Of a stretch of 64,000 nucleotides of DNA, positions 17,870 to 26,481 are shown one piece after another. The position numbers and the translations under genes are program-made. Positions within the stretch are counted from its first letter, which is position 1; every line of letters begins with the position of its first letter. Origin of the DNA: Natrinema pellirubrum DSM 15624 (GTDB lineage: Archaea; Halobacteriota; Halobacteria; Halobacteriales; Natrialbaceae); contig NC_019962.1 in the NCBI RefSeq assembly GCF_000230735.2, positions 868,001 to 932,000 of the forward strand. Reading direction: 5' to 3'. The notes beneath the pieces are model-generated. The model searched no databases. It was given only the letters and a program-made list of their open reading frames with translations, and was not told where the DNA came from.

Positions 17870-18331
17870 ATGGACGGAAAACAAATAAAAATGAATCTCA
17901 TTGGGGATTCAGAAGAGAGAGCAGTATCACCTGTTATTGGTGTTATCCTAATGGTTGCGATCACAGTTATTCTCGCAGCTGTGATCGCAGCATTCGTATT
18001 GGACCTGGGTCAGAGCCAAGGTGCAAACGCACAGGCTGGAATGGACTTTAATGAAGACAGTGATCAAGTGACTATCACTATCAATTCTGTTGAAAGAGCA
18101 GACAAGATTCAAGTGGGAACAACCGTTTCCAGTAGTGACTGTTCGAACGGTGGTGACCTTCCCTACGACATGGGGACAGATGTCGGAGGCACGTTCGTCT
18201 TAGAAACGGATGACGGAACGATAAACAACGGTGGCGACCAATCTTGCGACTTCAGCGACAGTGATGAAATCCAAATCATCGGTGTGTACGATGGTAGTGA
18301 CAACGTGATCACTACGTACAACCCTAACTAA
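17870..18331 (+). CDS. Type IV pilin (PilA-like), tandem paralogue
   Basis: A 153-residue pilin precursor. Its hydrophobic core ([20 protein letters not shown]) and [14 protein letters not shown] are the same as in the upstream pilin at protein level, although codons differ, so the duplication is old or has been under selection at the N-terminus. The head domain differs and carries cysteines (SSDCSN, QSCDFSD). Codon use is AT-richer than the genome average here. Probably co-transcribed with the preceding pilin and assembled by the same PilB/PilC machinery, which is not in this window. Confidence 0.92.
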   Translation: MDGKQIKMNLIGDSEERAVSPVIGVILMVAITVILAAVIAAFVLDLGQSQGANAQAGMDFNEDSDQVTITINSVERADKIQVGTTVSSSDCSNGGDLPYDMGTDVGGTFVLETDDGTINNGGDQSCDFSDSDEIQIIGVYDGSDNVITTYNPN

Positions 18332-18882
18332 GTTCACTATCTCTTTTCACCGAACTTCTTGCCGTCTTGTAATAGTAGTTAAGTCTAGGTGAGAGGGCGA
18401 GTATTGTGACTATTGGATTCCGCTCTTTTGATGGGGGCAGACCTGAATCCTGAGAGTGCGATGATCCAAGTGTTCAAGCCGCTGCTGTAACCCGTTCTGG
18501 TCGACCCTGATTATCGCGTGTGGAAACGCTCGCACCGTATCGCTCGGCCGGACCCCACTCACTATCTGGTACCTATATGAGGGTTCCACCGATGGGATAC
18601 ACTCGCAGCCGTCGCGGACGGGATCGAACGACGGCGCTCGAGTGGGGGTTCGACCGCGATTGCTCGAGGCCGACACGGATTCGAGCAGGAGGACCGTCCG
18701 GGGGCTGCAGAGTGGATGGAAAATGGGGGACACGACGATCGATCCGCGGGGACAGGTGGCGACAGCGGCTGGTGGGTGCCGACGGCGGCCGACGCCGTAC
18801 CGCGCTACCGACACCGTCGCAGCCCGACGCGAGCCGGGGTGGGCTCGCGGGCCATGCGACGACTCGATCCAGGGGTGGGTCG
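18332..18882. promoter_or_regulatory. Upstream region of the third pilin gene
   Basis: 551 bases without a supported gene. The part 18473-18590 resembles 17184-17300 upstream of the tandem pilins: both begin TTCAAGCC, share GCTGTAACCC and TGATTATC, and reach a TATA-like ACCTATAT 96 or 98 bp later. From about 18600 to 18882 the sequence returns to high GC; its open frames are Arg/Gly-rich and I do not consider them genes. Confidence 0.5.
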
Positions 18883-19325
18883 ATGACTAGCGGCGACGGT
18901 CCGTCACGACGAGCGGACGACCGGGGGTAAGCCCGGTCGTCTCGACCGTTCTCATGGTTGCGGTCGTCATCGTCTTGGCAGCCGCCATCGGAACGTTTTT
19001 CGTCGGCTTCGGCGACCCGCTCGCTGGCGGTACCCGCGCCTCGATCGAAACGGCGGTCGCGCCCGGCACCGACGACGGCTCGGTGACGGGAGTCGTCCTC
19101 GAGATCGGCTCGAGCGACCGCGTCGAGATCACGGCCGAAACCGACGGTGACGACATCACCGACGGCACGACGACGGACTCGGCGATCGAACGAACCGCCA
19201 TGGAAAGCGGCGAGCGGCTCACCGCTGAAGTGGGCCCCGCGGGGGATACCACGATCGAATTCACCGGTGTCGCGTACACGTCGCGTTCGGAGTCGATCGT
19301 CCTCGAGCGGGAGATCACGATCTGA
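18883..19325 (+). pseudogene. Pilin-like protein gene broken by a one-base deletion
   Basis: A start at ATG 18883 encodes MTSGDGPSRRADDRG and then meets TAA at 18928. In another frame, directly at that point, the typical pilin core resumes: GVSPVVSTVLMVAVVIVLAA, followed by a 100-residue acidic beta-rich head ending VLEREITI (stop at 19325). The frames join perfectly if the run of five G at 18923-18927 were six, giving DDRGVSPVV, the usual cleavage region. The only in-frame start in the second frame is ATG 18954, inside the hydrophobic helix. Either a pseudogene, a slippery/phase-variable tract, or a sequence error. Confidence 0.75.
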
Positions 19326-19682
19326 GCGGCGACGCCCTCTCGAACCGCTGACCGAGCCGACCGAAAAAATACAATTGCGACGCCCGAACGCGTGACCGAA
19401 CGGCCGTCGTGACGCCCGAGAGACGGCCGCTCGACGGTGGGTGGAATGCCTCTGACAGCCCACTGGTGCCGGGCGGCCGTGACACCAGCTCCGCTGGGCT
19501 ATATACGTGTAAGGAGAACGGGTATAAACGTATTTGGGATTTCTACCTCGGGTGATGCGTTCGGATACAATCGCTCGAGTGGGATCACTACCGACACAAA
19601 TCTGATGTCTGTCTGACGTGCGTCTGCCGTGTGTCAGCAAAGGATCGAGGGGCTTATTTACATCGTCGTTGGCCGCTGACAT
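19326..19682. promoter_or_regulatory. Intergenic region with two promoter-like elements
   Basis: 357 bases after the broken pilin. TATAAA at 19523-19528 precedes, by 27-32 bp, an ATG at 19555 opening a 16-codon frame (MRSDTIARVGSLPTQI); this has the spacing of a leaderless start but may be chance. CTTATTTA at 19653-19660 lies about 26 bp before the HalOD1 gene ATG at 19683 and is a likely promoter for it. Confidence 0.45.
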
Positions 19683-19958
19683 ATGCCCACGACGGTTCCG
19701 ACCAGCATTCGGGTTGTACAGGGGGTGGCGGCGCGCGAAGGTGTCGATCCGATCGATCTCGAGCCGCCATTGCATGCGGTCGTCGACACTGACGCACTGG
19801 ACACGCTATGTCGGTCGGTCGACGACCGGTCGCGGACGCCGGTCGCCGTCGAGTTCTCCTATCACGGCCATCGTGTCCATATCGACGACTCGGGCGAGAT
19901 AGAAATTTCCGCGGACGTCTCGACCGCGGGATCGACGGCGGGCGAAAACGAGGACTGA
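19683..19958 (+). CDS. HalOD1 output domain protein
   Basis: A 91-residue stand-alone halobacterial output domain 1 protein. The pattern is visible: SIRVVQGVAAREGVDPIDL, LHAVVDTDALDTLC and VAVEFSYHGHRVHIDDSGEI with a short Ser/Thr/Glu tail. HalOD1 domains occur in haloarchaeal signalling proteins, fused to response regulators or alone, and are thought to transmit signals; the precise role is not known. A leaderless-type TATA box lies about 26 bp upstream. Confidence 0.85.
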   Translation: MPTTVPTSIRVVQGVAAREGVDPIDLEPPLHAVVDTDALDTLCRSVDDRSRTPVAVEFSYHGHRVHIDDSGEIEISADVSTAGSTAGENED

Positions 19959-20017
19959 TCCGGAACGGGACGCTCACAGCACCGGTTCTCGGGAGGTACC
20001 GAACGCGACTGTAGCGA

Positions 20018-21301
20018 CTACTCCACTGCGACGGACGTCGTGTCCGGTGTGAACAGGGACTCTCCCAGATAACCCCAGTCGTCGAAGTCCCGGTCACCGC
20101 CGCCGGTGGAGAAGCCGTAGTAGTCGCTCGGCGCGTTGTAGTTCATCACGCTCGGGTACTGTGTAAAGGCGTACTGATCGGAGTCGATTCCGTCGAAGTC
20201 CCCGTTGGAGAGACCGAGCGAGTGACCGAGTTCGTGCATCGCCGTCGATCCGGTCTCGTGGCGTTCGGGTTGGGCCTCGACCATCATGGTCCCCAGCGTC
20301 ACTTTTCCAATGACGTTCGTCGTCGCCGTCCCGCCCGCGACGTCGTTGACGATCACCAAGTAGTGATACCCCGCACCCGAGCCGTCGAAGTACTGGGACC
20401 GATACTGCGTCAGGTCGTCGACGTCCGTCTCGCGGTCCCAGGGAACCGTCTCGTCGAAAACGAGATGCAGGTCCGCACCCGTCGATCCGTCCGGGTTGTC
20501 GAGCGGGGCGTCCGCGAACCGGTCGACGATCCGATCGGCTTCCGCCTCCGAGAGGTCGGTTCCCTCCATGGTGTCTATCTCGACGTAGACGTCCGTCCGA
20601 AGCGGATCCGCGTCGGGGAGACGGTCCCCTCGGTGGACCTCCGTCCCGTCCTCGAGGCCGTCGCCGTCGGTGTCCGGATCGGTCGGATCCGTGTCGTACT
20701 CGTCGACCTCGGCGCCGTCGTCCAACCCGTCGCCGTCGGTATCGGCCGCAGTCGGATCGGTCCCGTGTAAGCGCTGCTCCATGCCGTCCTCGAGGCCGTC
20801 GCCGTCCGTATCCGGATCGGTCGGGTCGGTGCCGTACTCACGGCGTTCCGCAGCGTCGTTCAGCCGGTCGTCGTCCGTGTCGCTGTCGTTGGGGTCCGTG
20901 CCGGCCTCGATCTCGAGGCCGTCCGTGAGGCCATCGCCGTCCGTATCCGCGACCGTGGGATCGGTCTCGTACTCGCCGACCTCGACACTGTCGTCCAGCC
21001 CGTCGCCGTCCGTGTCGGTCGCCGTCGGGTCGGTCCCGTACTCGTTCACCTCAGTGCCGTCCTCGAGCCCGTCGCCGTCGGTATCGACCGCAGTCGGATC
21101 CGTTCCCAACCGGCTCTCCACGTCGTCGTCGAGACCGTCACCGTCGGTGTCGGCCTCGAGCGGTGCGGTCCCGTCCCGGACCTCCGTGACGACCGACCGT
21201 CCGTCGCCATCGAGGTCGACGACCGTCGTGCCCGCCACGACCCCCGCGGTGAGCAGGCCGATGACGAGAACGAAGGCGGTCAGGGCTCGCGACGATAGCA
21301 T
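20018..21301 (-). CDS. Secreted metzincin-like protease with thrombospondin type-3 repeats
   Basis: A 427-residue exported protein. A hydrophobic signal (about residues 6-25) is followed by at least eight Ca2+-binding type-3 repeats of the form DTDGDGL(D/E)DG with a period of about 25 residues (about 30-245), then a metallopeptidase-like domain. The zinc motif [11 protein letters not shown] and a Met-turn-like YPSVMNYN segment mark it as metzincin-like; the usual third ligand (His or Asp) is Asn. The start [10 protein letters not shown] at 21301 is chosen because of the signal peptide; the frame is open far upstream but that part is antisense to the helicase. Its substrate is unknown; the repeats would need Ca2+ and suit high salt. 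Confidence 0.88.
   Translation of the reverse strand: MLSSRALTAFVLVIGLLTAGVVAGTTVVDLDGDGRSVVTEVRDGTAPLEADTDGDGLDDDVESRLGTDPTAVDTDGDGLEDGTEVNEYGTDPTATDTDGDGLDDSVEVGEYETDPTVADTDGDGLTDGLEIEAGTDPNDSDTDDDRLNDAAERREYGTDPTDPDTDGDGLEDGMEQRLHGTDPTAADTDGDGLDDGAEVDEYDTDPTDPDTDGDGLEDGTEVHRGDRLPDADPLRTDVYVEIDTMEGTDLSEAEADRIVDRFADAPLDNPDGSTGADLHLVFDETVPWDRETDVDDLTQYRSQYFDGSGAGYHYLVIVNDVAGGTATTNVIGKVTLGTMMVEAQPERHETGSTAMHELGHSLGLSNGDFDGIDSDQYAFTQYPSVMNYNAPSDYYGFSTGGGDRDFDDWGYLGESLFTPDTTSVAVE
20634..21160 (-). repeat. Tandem Asp-rich repeats encoding calcium-binding loops
   Basis: At least eight imperfect copies of a roughly 72-78 bp unit, each containing a version of GACACCGACGGCGACGG-type sequence that encodes DTDGDGL. 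They lie within the protease gene and explain the strong DNA-level periodicity here. One copy has degenerated (DTDDDRLND). Confidence 0.85.
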
Positions 21302-21466
21302 TTCCTGACAGTCACGAACGAGGGGATATCTGTGTTGTGGCTCCCCCGTGACTGCCATCGGCCATCGGCTCCCGGCACGACTGCCGTCGGCGCGGTCCCT
21401 GCCAGCTGTTTCACTTTCACTGCGCCGTCCAAACCCTCTTACACGCCGCCCCCTGAGACGACGAGC

Positions 21467-24289
21467 ATGGACGGGAACGACGGCCTCGAGTTGCCGGTCG
21501 CCGACGCCGAGTTGCCCTTCGATCCCGACACCACGACGATCGCCGACCGCGACGTCTTCGACTCGCTCGAGCCTGCCGTCCAGGAGTGGTGGCTCGAGGA
21601 GTTCGGGGAGTTCGTCCCCGAGAACGGGGGTTTCTTTACGCCGCCACAGCGGGGCGCGATCCCGAACGTCCACGCGGGGACGAACACGTTGATCTGTGCG
21701 CCAACGGGGTCGGGCAAGACCCTCGCGTCGTTTACCGCGATCATCGACGAACTCTACCGGCGCGACCGCGAATCGTCCGACGTCGACGGACGAAGTCCGT
21801 CTGCCCGGGAGACGGCGTCTCCCGGTGGCCTCGAGAACTCGGTCTACTGTCTCTACGTCTCGCCGCTCAAATCGCTGGCCAACGACATTCACCGCAATCT
21901 GACGGTCCCCCTCGAGGGAATCGAGTCCGTCGTCGACCGACGCGACGGCGAGGGGATGGGCGAGATCCGCCACGCCATCCGTCACGGCGACACCGACGAC
22001 AGCGAGCGCCAGAAGATGCTCGAGGAGACGCCCCACATCCTCAATACGACCCCCGAGACGCTTGCAATCTTGCTCAACTCGCCGAAGTTCCGCGAGAAGC
22101 TCCGCACCGTCGAGTACGTCATCGTCGACGAGATCCACTCGCTGGCCGCGGGGAAACGCGGCACCCACCTCTCGGTCAGCCTCGAGCGGCTCGAGTCGAT
22201 GGCCCACGGCGAGATCACCCGGATCGGCTGTTCGGCGACGATCGAACCGCTCGAGGAGGTCGCGGAGTTTTTGGTCGGCCGCCGGGAGCCCGGCGGCCCC
22301 TCCCGAGATTACGAGATCGTCGACGCTCGCTTCGCCCGCGAGTTCGACATCGAACTCGAGTGTCCGACCGACGACCTGATCAACACGCCTCGCGAGGTCG
22401 TCCAGGACCGGTTCTACCGGATGCTCCACGATCATATCCAGGCCCACACGAATACGCTCGTGTTCACTAACACCCGCTCGGGGGCCGAACGGGTCCTGCA
22501 TAACCTCCGGGAGCGGTTCGACGCCTACGACGAGGACAACTCCGGCTGTCATCACGGCAGCCTCTCGAAGGAAGTCCGACAGGACATCGAGGGCCGCCTG
22601 AAGTCGGGCAACCTCGACGTCGTCACCTCCTCGACCAGCCTCGAGTTGGGGATCGACATGCCTCACGTCGACCTCGTGGTCCAGGTCGGCTCGCCCAAGT
22701 CGGTCGCTTCCCTCCTCCAGCGGGTCGGCCGCGCGGGCCACCGGGTCGGCCAGACCGTCACCGGCCGCGTGATCGCGCTCGACCGCGACGAACTCCTCGA
22801 GTGTGCGGTCATGCTCAAAAAGGCCGAAGAAGGGTTCGTCGACTCGGTGTCGATTCCCGAGAACGCCCAGGATGTCGCCGCCCAGCACGTCTACGGGATG
22901 GCCATCGCCGAGATCCGTCCCGAGGCCGACCTGAAAGCGACGCTCCGCCGCGCGTATCCCTACCGGAACTACGACGAGGCCGAGTACGAGTCGCTCATGC
23001 GCTATCTCACGGCCGACTACGCCGGTCTGGAGGAGAAAAACGTCTACGCGAAGGTCTGGCGCGACGAGAATGACCCGCCCGACGGCCAACACCACCACGA
23101 GGCGTTCCCCGTCGGCGAACCGCTGATCGGCAAGCGCGGCCGCCTCGCGCGGGTCATCTACATGACCAACATCGGGACGATCCCGGACTCCTTTACCTGT
23201 GATGTCTACACGCGCGCGAGTGACGAGTGGGTCGGCCAACTCGACGAGAACTATCTGGACACCCTCGAGAAGGGCGACGTCTTCGTCCTCGGCGGCGATC
23301 ACTTCGAGTTTCGCTACCGCAGGGGCTCGAAAGTCTACGTCGACCGGACGAGCGCGCGCCCGACCGTCCCCTCGTGGTACTCCGAACGCCTGCCGCTGTC
23401 GTACGATCTCGGCCGCGAGATCCTGGCCTTCCAGGGAGAACTCCTCGAGCGCTACGCGGCTGGCGGGCCGCCGCGGGTCCGGGCGTGGCTCCGGGAGTTC
23501 CCGCTGGACGACGACAGCGTGCGTGCGATCGCTCGCCTGTTCGACCACCAGTGTCGGTACGCCGGCATCGAGAGCGTCAGCACGCCCGACCGCCTCGCCG
23601 TCGAGGTCGTCCGCGACCGCGAGGAGTACGAGCGCCACTACTACGTCCACTCGATGTACGGCCGGAAGGTCAACGACGGCTTCTCGCGACTGCTTGCCTA
23701 CCGCTGCGCCCAGGAGGCGACGGCCAACGTCCGCGTTGCGGTCGCGGACAACGGTTTCGTCCTCTCGATGCCGCTCAACCGCAAGGTCGACCTCGAGGGG
23801 ATCCTCGCCGACCTCGAGGCCGAGCAGGTCCGGGACGATCTCCGGGCCTCGCTGTCGGGGACCGACCTGCTCCAGCGGTACTTCCGGATCAACGCGACCC
23901 GCGCGCTGATGATCCTCAAACGCTACAAGGGCTACGAGAAGTCGGCCAGCGAACAGCAGGTCTCGAGCGAGATGCTGCTGGGCTTCGCCGAGGACCTCGA
24001 CGACTTCGCGGTGATCGAGGAGACCTACCGCGAGATCCTCGAGGACAAACTCAACGTCGACGAAATCGAGGCCATCGTCGCGGCGATCGACGCGGGTGAG
24101 ATCGACCTCGCCAGACAGCCACTGGACTCGCCGACGCCGCGAGCCTTCGGGCTGGCCACGCTATCGGCAAGCGACGTCGTCCTCGCCGAGGACGAGAGCG
24201 CGGCCTTGCAGTCGTTCCACGAGCGGGTCCTCGAAGAGATCGGCGAGGAGTCGCTGGCGGGGATTACCACCGGATCGGACGAGGAGTAG
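21467..24289 (+). CDS. Lhr-type ATP-dependent DEAD/DEAH helicase
   Basis: A 940-residue superfamily 2 helicase of the Lhr group. Motifs: Q-like [10 protein letters not shown], Walker A APTGSGKT (about residues 81-88), Walker B VDEIH (about 220), SAT, and motif [11 protein letters not shown] (about 422). The C-terminal half has the winged-helix and Lhr-specific domains ([38 protein letters not shown]). Lhr proteins unwind DNA and RNA-DNA hybrids, probably in repair. The start MDGNDGLEL (21467) is chosen over earlier starts because the upstream part is not protein-like and belongs to the promoter shared with the divergent protease gene. Confidence 0.93.
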   Translation: MDGNDGLELPVADAELPFDPDTTTIADRDVFDSLEPAVQEWWLEEFGEFVPENGGFFTPPQRGAIPNVHAGTNTLICAPTGSGKTLASFTAIIDELYRRDRESSDVDGRSPSARETASPGGLENSVYCLYVSPLKSLANDIHRNLTVPLEGIESVVDRRDGEGMGEIRHAIRHGDTDDSERQKMLEETPHILNTTPETLAILLNSPKFREKLRTVEYVIVDEIHSLAAGKRGTHLSVSLERLESMAHGEITRIGCSATIEPLEEVAEFLVGRREPGGPSRDYEIVDARFAREFDIELECPTDDLINTPREVVQDRFYRMLHDHIQAHTNTLVFTNTRSGAERVLHNLRERFDAYDEDNSGCHHGSLSKEVRQDIEGRLKSGNLDVVTSSTSLELGIDMPHVDLVVQVGSPKSVASLLQRVGRAGHRVGQTVTGRVIALDRDELLECAVMLKKAEEGFVDSVSIPENAQDVAAQHVYGMAIAEIRPEADLKATLRRAYPYRNYDEAEYESLMRYLTADYAGLEEKNVYAKVWRDENDPPDGQHHHEAFPVGEPLIGKRGRLARVIYMTNIGTIPDSFTCDVYTRASDEWVGQLDENYLDTLEKGDVFVLGGDHFEFRYRRGSKVYVDRTSARPTVPSWYSERLPLSYDLGREILAFQGELLERYAAGGPPRVRAWLREFPLDDDSVRAIARLFDHQCRYAGIESVSTPDRLAVEVVRDREEYERHYYVHSMYGRKVNDGFSRLLAYRCAQEATANVRVAVADNGFVLSMPLNRKVDLEGILADLEAEQVRDDLRASLSGTDLLQRYFRINATRALMILKRYKGYEKSASEQQVSSEMLLGFAEDLDDFAVIEETYREILEDKLNVDEIEAIVAAIDAGEIDLARQPLDSPTPRAFGLATLSASDVVLAEDESAALQSFHERVLEEIGEESLAGITTGSDEE

Positions 24290-24391
24290 CGATTCGCCCA
24301 GACGGTCGATGGAACCGCGTGCCCGCCGTCGTTCGGCGATCGAGTTAACAGCGGTAGTCTGCTCCCAAACTGACTTTATCTTGGAAACTGA

Positions 24392-24411
24392 ATTGGTGGC
24401 ATGTCACCAAT
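24392..24411. promoter_or_regulatory. 20-bp palindrome, likely operator, before the hydrolase gene
   Basis: ATTGGTGGCATGTCACCAAT is symmetrical except at two central positions. A TATA-like CTTTATC lies at 24374-24380, so transcription should start within or next to the palindrome. A regulator bound here would block initiation; the adjacent Lrp-like gene (25388) is a candidate. Confidence 0.45.
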
Positions 24412-24502
24412 GATAATGCGAGGGCCCACCACACGACACGGCGCTGGAAGTACCGAGCCGGTCCGCGACCCCAACCAAACGGCGACCCCGGGTGATCGGT
24501 AG
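24410..24502 (+). other. Possible 30-codon leader frame in phase with the hydrolase
   Basis: An ATG at 24410, about 33 bp after the TATA-like element, opens a 30-residue frame (MIMRGPTTRHGAGSTEPV...) that ends at TAG 24500-24502, directly before the hydrolase ATG and in the same phase. It may be a leader peptide or merely untranslated leader. Confidence 0.3.
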
Positions 24503-25357
24503 ATGGTCGACCACGAGACTTGGTCCGACGAGCAGTCGGCCACGACGGTATCGGTCGACGGCCACGACCTCGAGATCGCCTACCACGAGGCCGGTCCCGC
24601 CGACGCCGACGAACCGCCGGTCGTCTTCGTCCACGGCATCCCGACCTGGTCGTATCTCTGGCGTGACGTCGTCCCGCCGGTCGCCGAGGACCGCCGGACG
24701 ATCGCGCTCGATATGGCCGGCTACGGCAACTCCGCAATGGACGACGGCTTCGATCGCTCGATCCGCGCCCAGGAGGGCGTCCTCGAGGCCCTGCTCGACG
24801 ATCTCGGTCTCGAGAAGATCGCGCTGGTCGCCCACGACATCGGCGGCGGCGTTGCGCTGCGTTTCGCCGCGCACAACCCCGGGATCGTCGATCAGCTCGT
24901 CCTCTCGAACGCCGTCTGCTATGACTCCTGGCCCGTTGAGTTCGTCTCGAATCTGGGCCTGCCCGCGACCGCCGACATCGACCGCGATGAACTCGAGGGC
25001 CGCCTCGACGCGGCGTTCGTCGAGGGAGCCTACGGCGAGTCCGACCCCGAGTTCGTCGACGGGATGAAAGCGCCGTGGCTGACCGACGAGGGCCACCTGT
25101 CGCTGGTCCGTAACGCCGTCGCGACGAACACGAACCACACGACCGAGATCGAGTACGGGGCGATCGACGCCGAGACGCTGTTGCTGTGGGGCGAAGACGA
25201 CGTGATGCAGCCCTACAGCTACGCCGAGCGACTGGCCGATGACATCGACGACGCCGAACTCGCGCCGCTGTCGGCGGCCTACCACTGGGTCCCCGAGGAC
25301 CGATCGGAGGCGTACGCCGAGCGGCTCCGCGAGTTCCTCGCGGGAGCGGAACCATAA
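24503..25357 (+). CDS. Alpha/beta hydrolase, haloalkane dehalogenase-like
   Basis: A 284-residue cytosolic hydrolase. The oxyanion motif FVHGIPTWSYLW (about residues 47-58) is followed by a nucleophile elbow VAHDIGGG with Asp rather than Ser (about 113-120), then WGEDDVMQP (acid) and a C-terminal AYHWVPED with the catalytic His. Asp as nucleophile, with HGxPTxSYLWR, is typical for haloalkane dehalogenases and epoxide or fluoroacetate hydrolases. Real substrates are unknown; the neighbours are acyl-CoA genes. An Lrp-like regulator follows 30 bp downstream. Confidence 0.88.
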   Translation: MVDHETWSDEQSATTVSVDGHDLEIAYHEAGPADADEPPVVFVHGIPTWSYLWRDVVPPVAEDRRTIALDMAGYGNSAMDDGFDRSIRAQEGVLEALLDDLGLEKIALVAHDIGGGVALRFAAHNPGIVDQLVLSNAVCYDSWPVEFVSNLGLPATADIDRDELEGRLDAAFVEGAYGESDPEFVDGMKAPWLTDEGHLSLVRNAVATNTNHTTEIEYGAIDAETLLLWGEDDVMQPYSYAERLADDIDDAELAPLSAAYHWVPEDRSEAYAERLREFLAGAEP

Positions 25358-25387
25358 AATCATGTCCGCAACGAAACTCACGGTAAC

Positions 25388-25909
25388 ATGAGCGGCGACC
25401 CACCGAACTGGGAGTTCAAGGACCGCGATATCGCGATCCTGAGCGAACTCTCGGCAGATCCGCAGTTGTCCTCGCGCGAACTGACACAGGTACTGGAATC
25501 GGAGTACGATATCGACGTCTCTCACGTCACCGTCAGCGAGTCGATCCGGCGGATGCGCGACGAGGGCGTCTTTCGCGAGGCGATCATCCCCAACGAGGAG
25601 TACTACATCTTTGCGCTGTTCGAATTCAAGTTCAATCCCGAACACTTCGACGAGTACTGGCGCGACGCGATGGAGTACATCAAGCAGGACAAACACACCC
25701 TGTTTTTCTTCCTCTCGGACGGGGAGTATCAGTGGAAGACGGTCATGATGTTCCGGGACAGACAGGAAGTGTCCCAGTGGATCCACGACTGCTACTCCGA
25801 ACACGGCGCAGTCATCGCCAACATTCGTAACTCGGCGATCCACAACGTCCTCAAGTTCCAGACCGATCCGCGGATCTACGAGGAACTTGGCGAGGATCGT
25901 AGCGACTGA
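25388..25909 (+). CDS. Lrp/AsnC-like winged-helix regulator
   Basis: A 173-residue DNA-binding protein. The N-terminal part (KDRDIAILSELSADPQLSSRELTQVLE ... VSHVTVSESIRRMRDEGVF, split) is a winged helix in which the VSESIRRM helix would contact DNA. The C-terminal part (about 80-165) is rich in aromatic residues and resembles the ligand/dimer region of Lrp-like proteins, but is not a textbook RAM domain. Located between a hydrolase and a beta-oxidation operon, it may control either; the palindrome at 24392 is a candidate site. Confidence 0.82.
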   Translation: MSGDPPNWEFKDRDIAILSELSADPQLSSRELTQVLESEYDIDVSHVTVSESIRRMRDEGVFREAIIPNEEYYIFALFEFKFNPEHFDEYWRDAMEYIKQDKHTLFFFLSDGEYQWKTVMMFRDRQEVSQWIHDCYSEHGAVIANIRNSAIHNVLKFQTDPRIYEELGEDRSD

Positions 25910-26024
25910 GATTCGCTTTCACAGCGACTGGTCCGTCGACACGCGGAAAATCGAACCCACGAGTGGTCTCGACGGCCGGCACCACGACGGCTCCGGGAGT
26001 CGGGACACGGCCGCTCGAGACGCG

Positions 26025-26480
26025 TTAGTCGCTGTCGATACCGTCCCGGAAGAGCCGATAGGTGGTGCGGCCGACGGCGGCCTCGCCGTCGTCGCCTGTC
26101 ACCGTCACGTCCGTAACGCCGGTCGAACCACCGACCCGGAGGACCTCCGCCTCGGCGCGGAGGTCGCCGGTCGCCGGCCGCAGATACGAGACGTTGAGAT
26201 CGGTCGTCGTCAGATGGGACTCGCTGGGGTTCTCGAACGTACTCCGCAACGCGAACGCGCTCGAGGTATCGATCAGCGTCGCGACGATGCCGCCGTGAAC
26301 CGGATCCGGCCCCTCGGTACCGATGGGGTTCTCGAAGTCCTCGTTCTGCTCGATGACGAGGACCGCGCGCCCGTCCTCGAGGTAGTCGACCCCGATGTCG
26401 AGCCACGACAGGTAGCCGTGGCTCTGGACGAACGAGTCCCATTCGGGCCACGCAGACGGGTCGTCCGGTCCGTCGGTCAT
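26025..26480 (-). CDS. PaaI-type hotdog thioesterase
   Basis: A 151-residue acyl-CoA thioesterase of the PaaI/4HBT hotdog family, which releases CoA from dead-end acyl-CoAs. Typical elements are NPIGTEGPDPVHGGIVATLIDTSSAFALR (split here: the GGIVATLID helix carries the catalytic acid Asp) and TTDLNVSYLRPATGDL. The start MTDGPDDPS at 26480 lies 1 bp after the TGA of the 3-hydroxyacyl-CoA dehydrogenase gene, so it is translated in the same operon. Confidence 0.9.
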   Translation of the reverse strand: MTDGPDDPSAWPEWDSFVQSHGYLSWLDIGVDYLEDGRAVLVIEQNEDFENPIGTEGPDPVHGGIVATLIDTSSAFALRSTFENPSESHLTTTDLNVSYLRPATGDLRAEAEVLRVGGSTGVTDVTVTGDDGEAAVGRTTYRLFRDGIDSD

Positions 26481-26481
26481 G

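Noticed and set aside
18520-18930. A 136-codon frame ending in the pilin signal region
   Set aside because: Only its last 15 codons fit a pilin; the part before is Arg-rich and not protein-like. The pilin start is taken as ATG 18883.
20634-21160. Regular repeats that could suggest a CRISPR array
   Set aside because: The units are in frame, imperfect and encode DTDGDGL calcium loops; there are no unique spacers.
20018-23650. A minus-strand open frame of about 1210 codons
   Set aside because: Only the part up to 21301 is real. The rest is antisense to the Lhr helicase and has no family motifs; long antisense frames are common in GC-rich haloarchaeal DNA. A signal peptide marks the true start.
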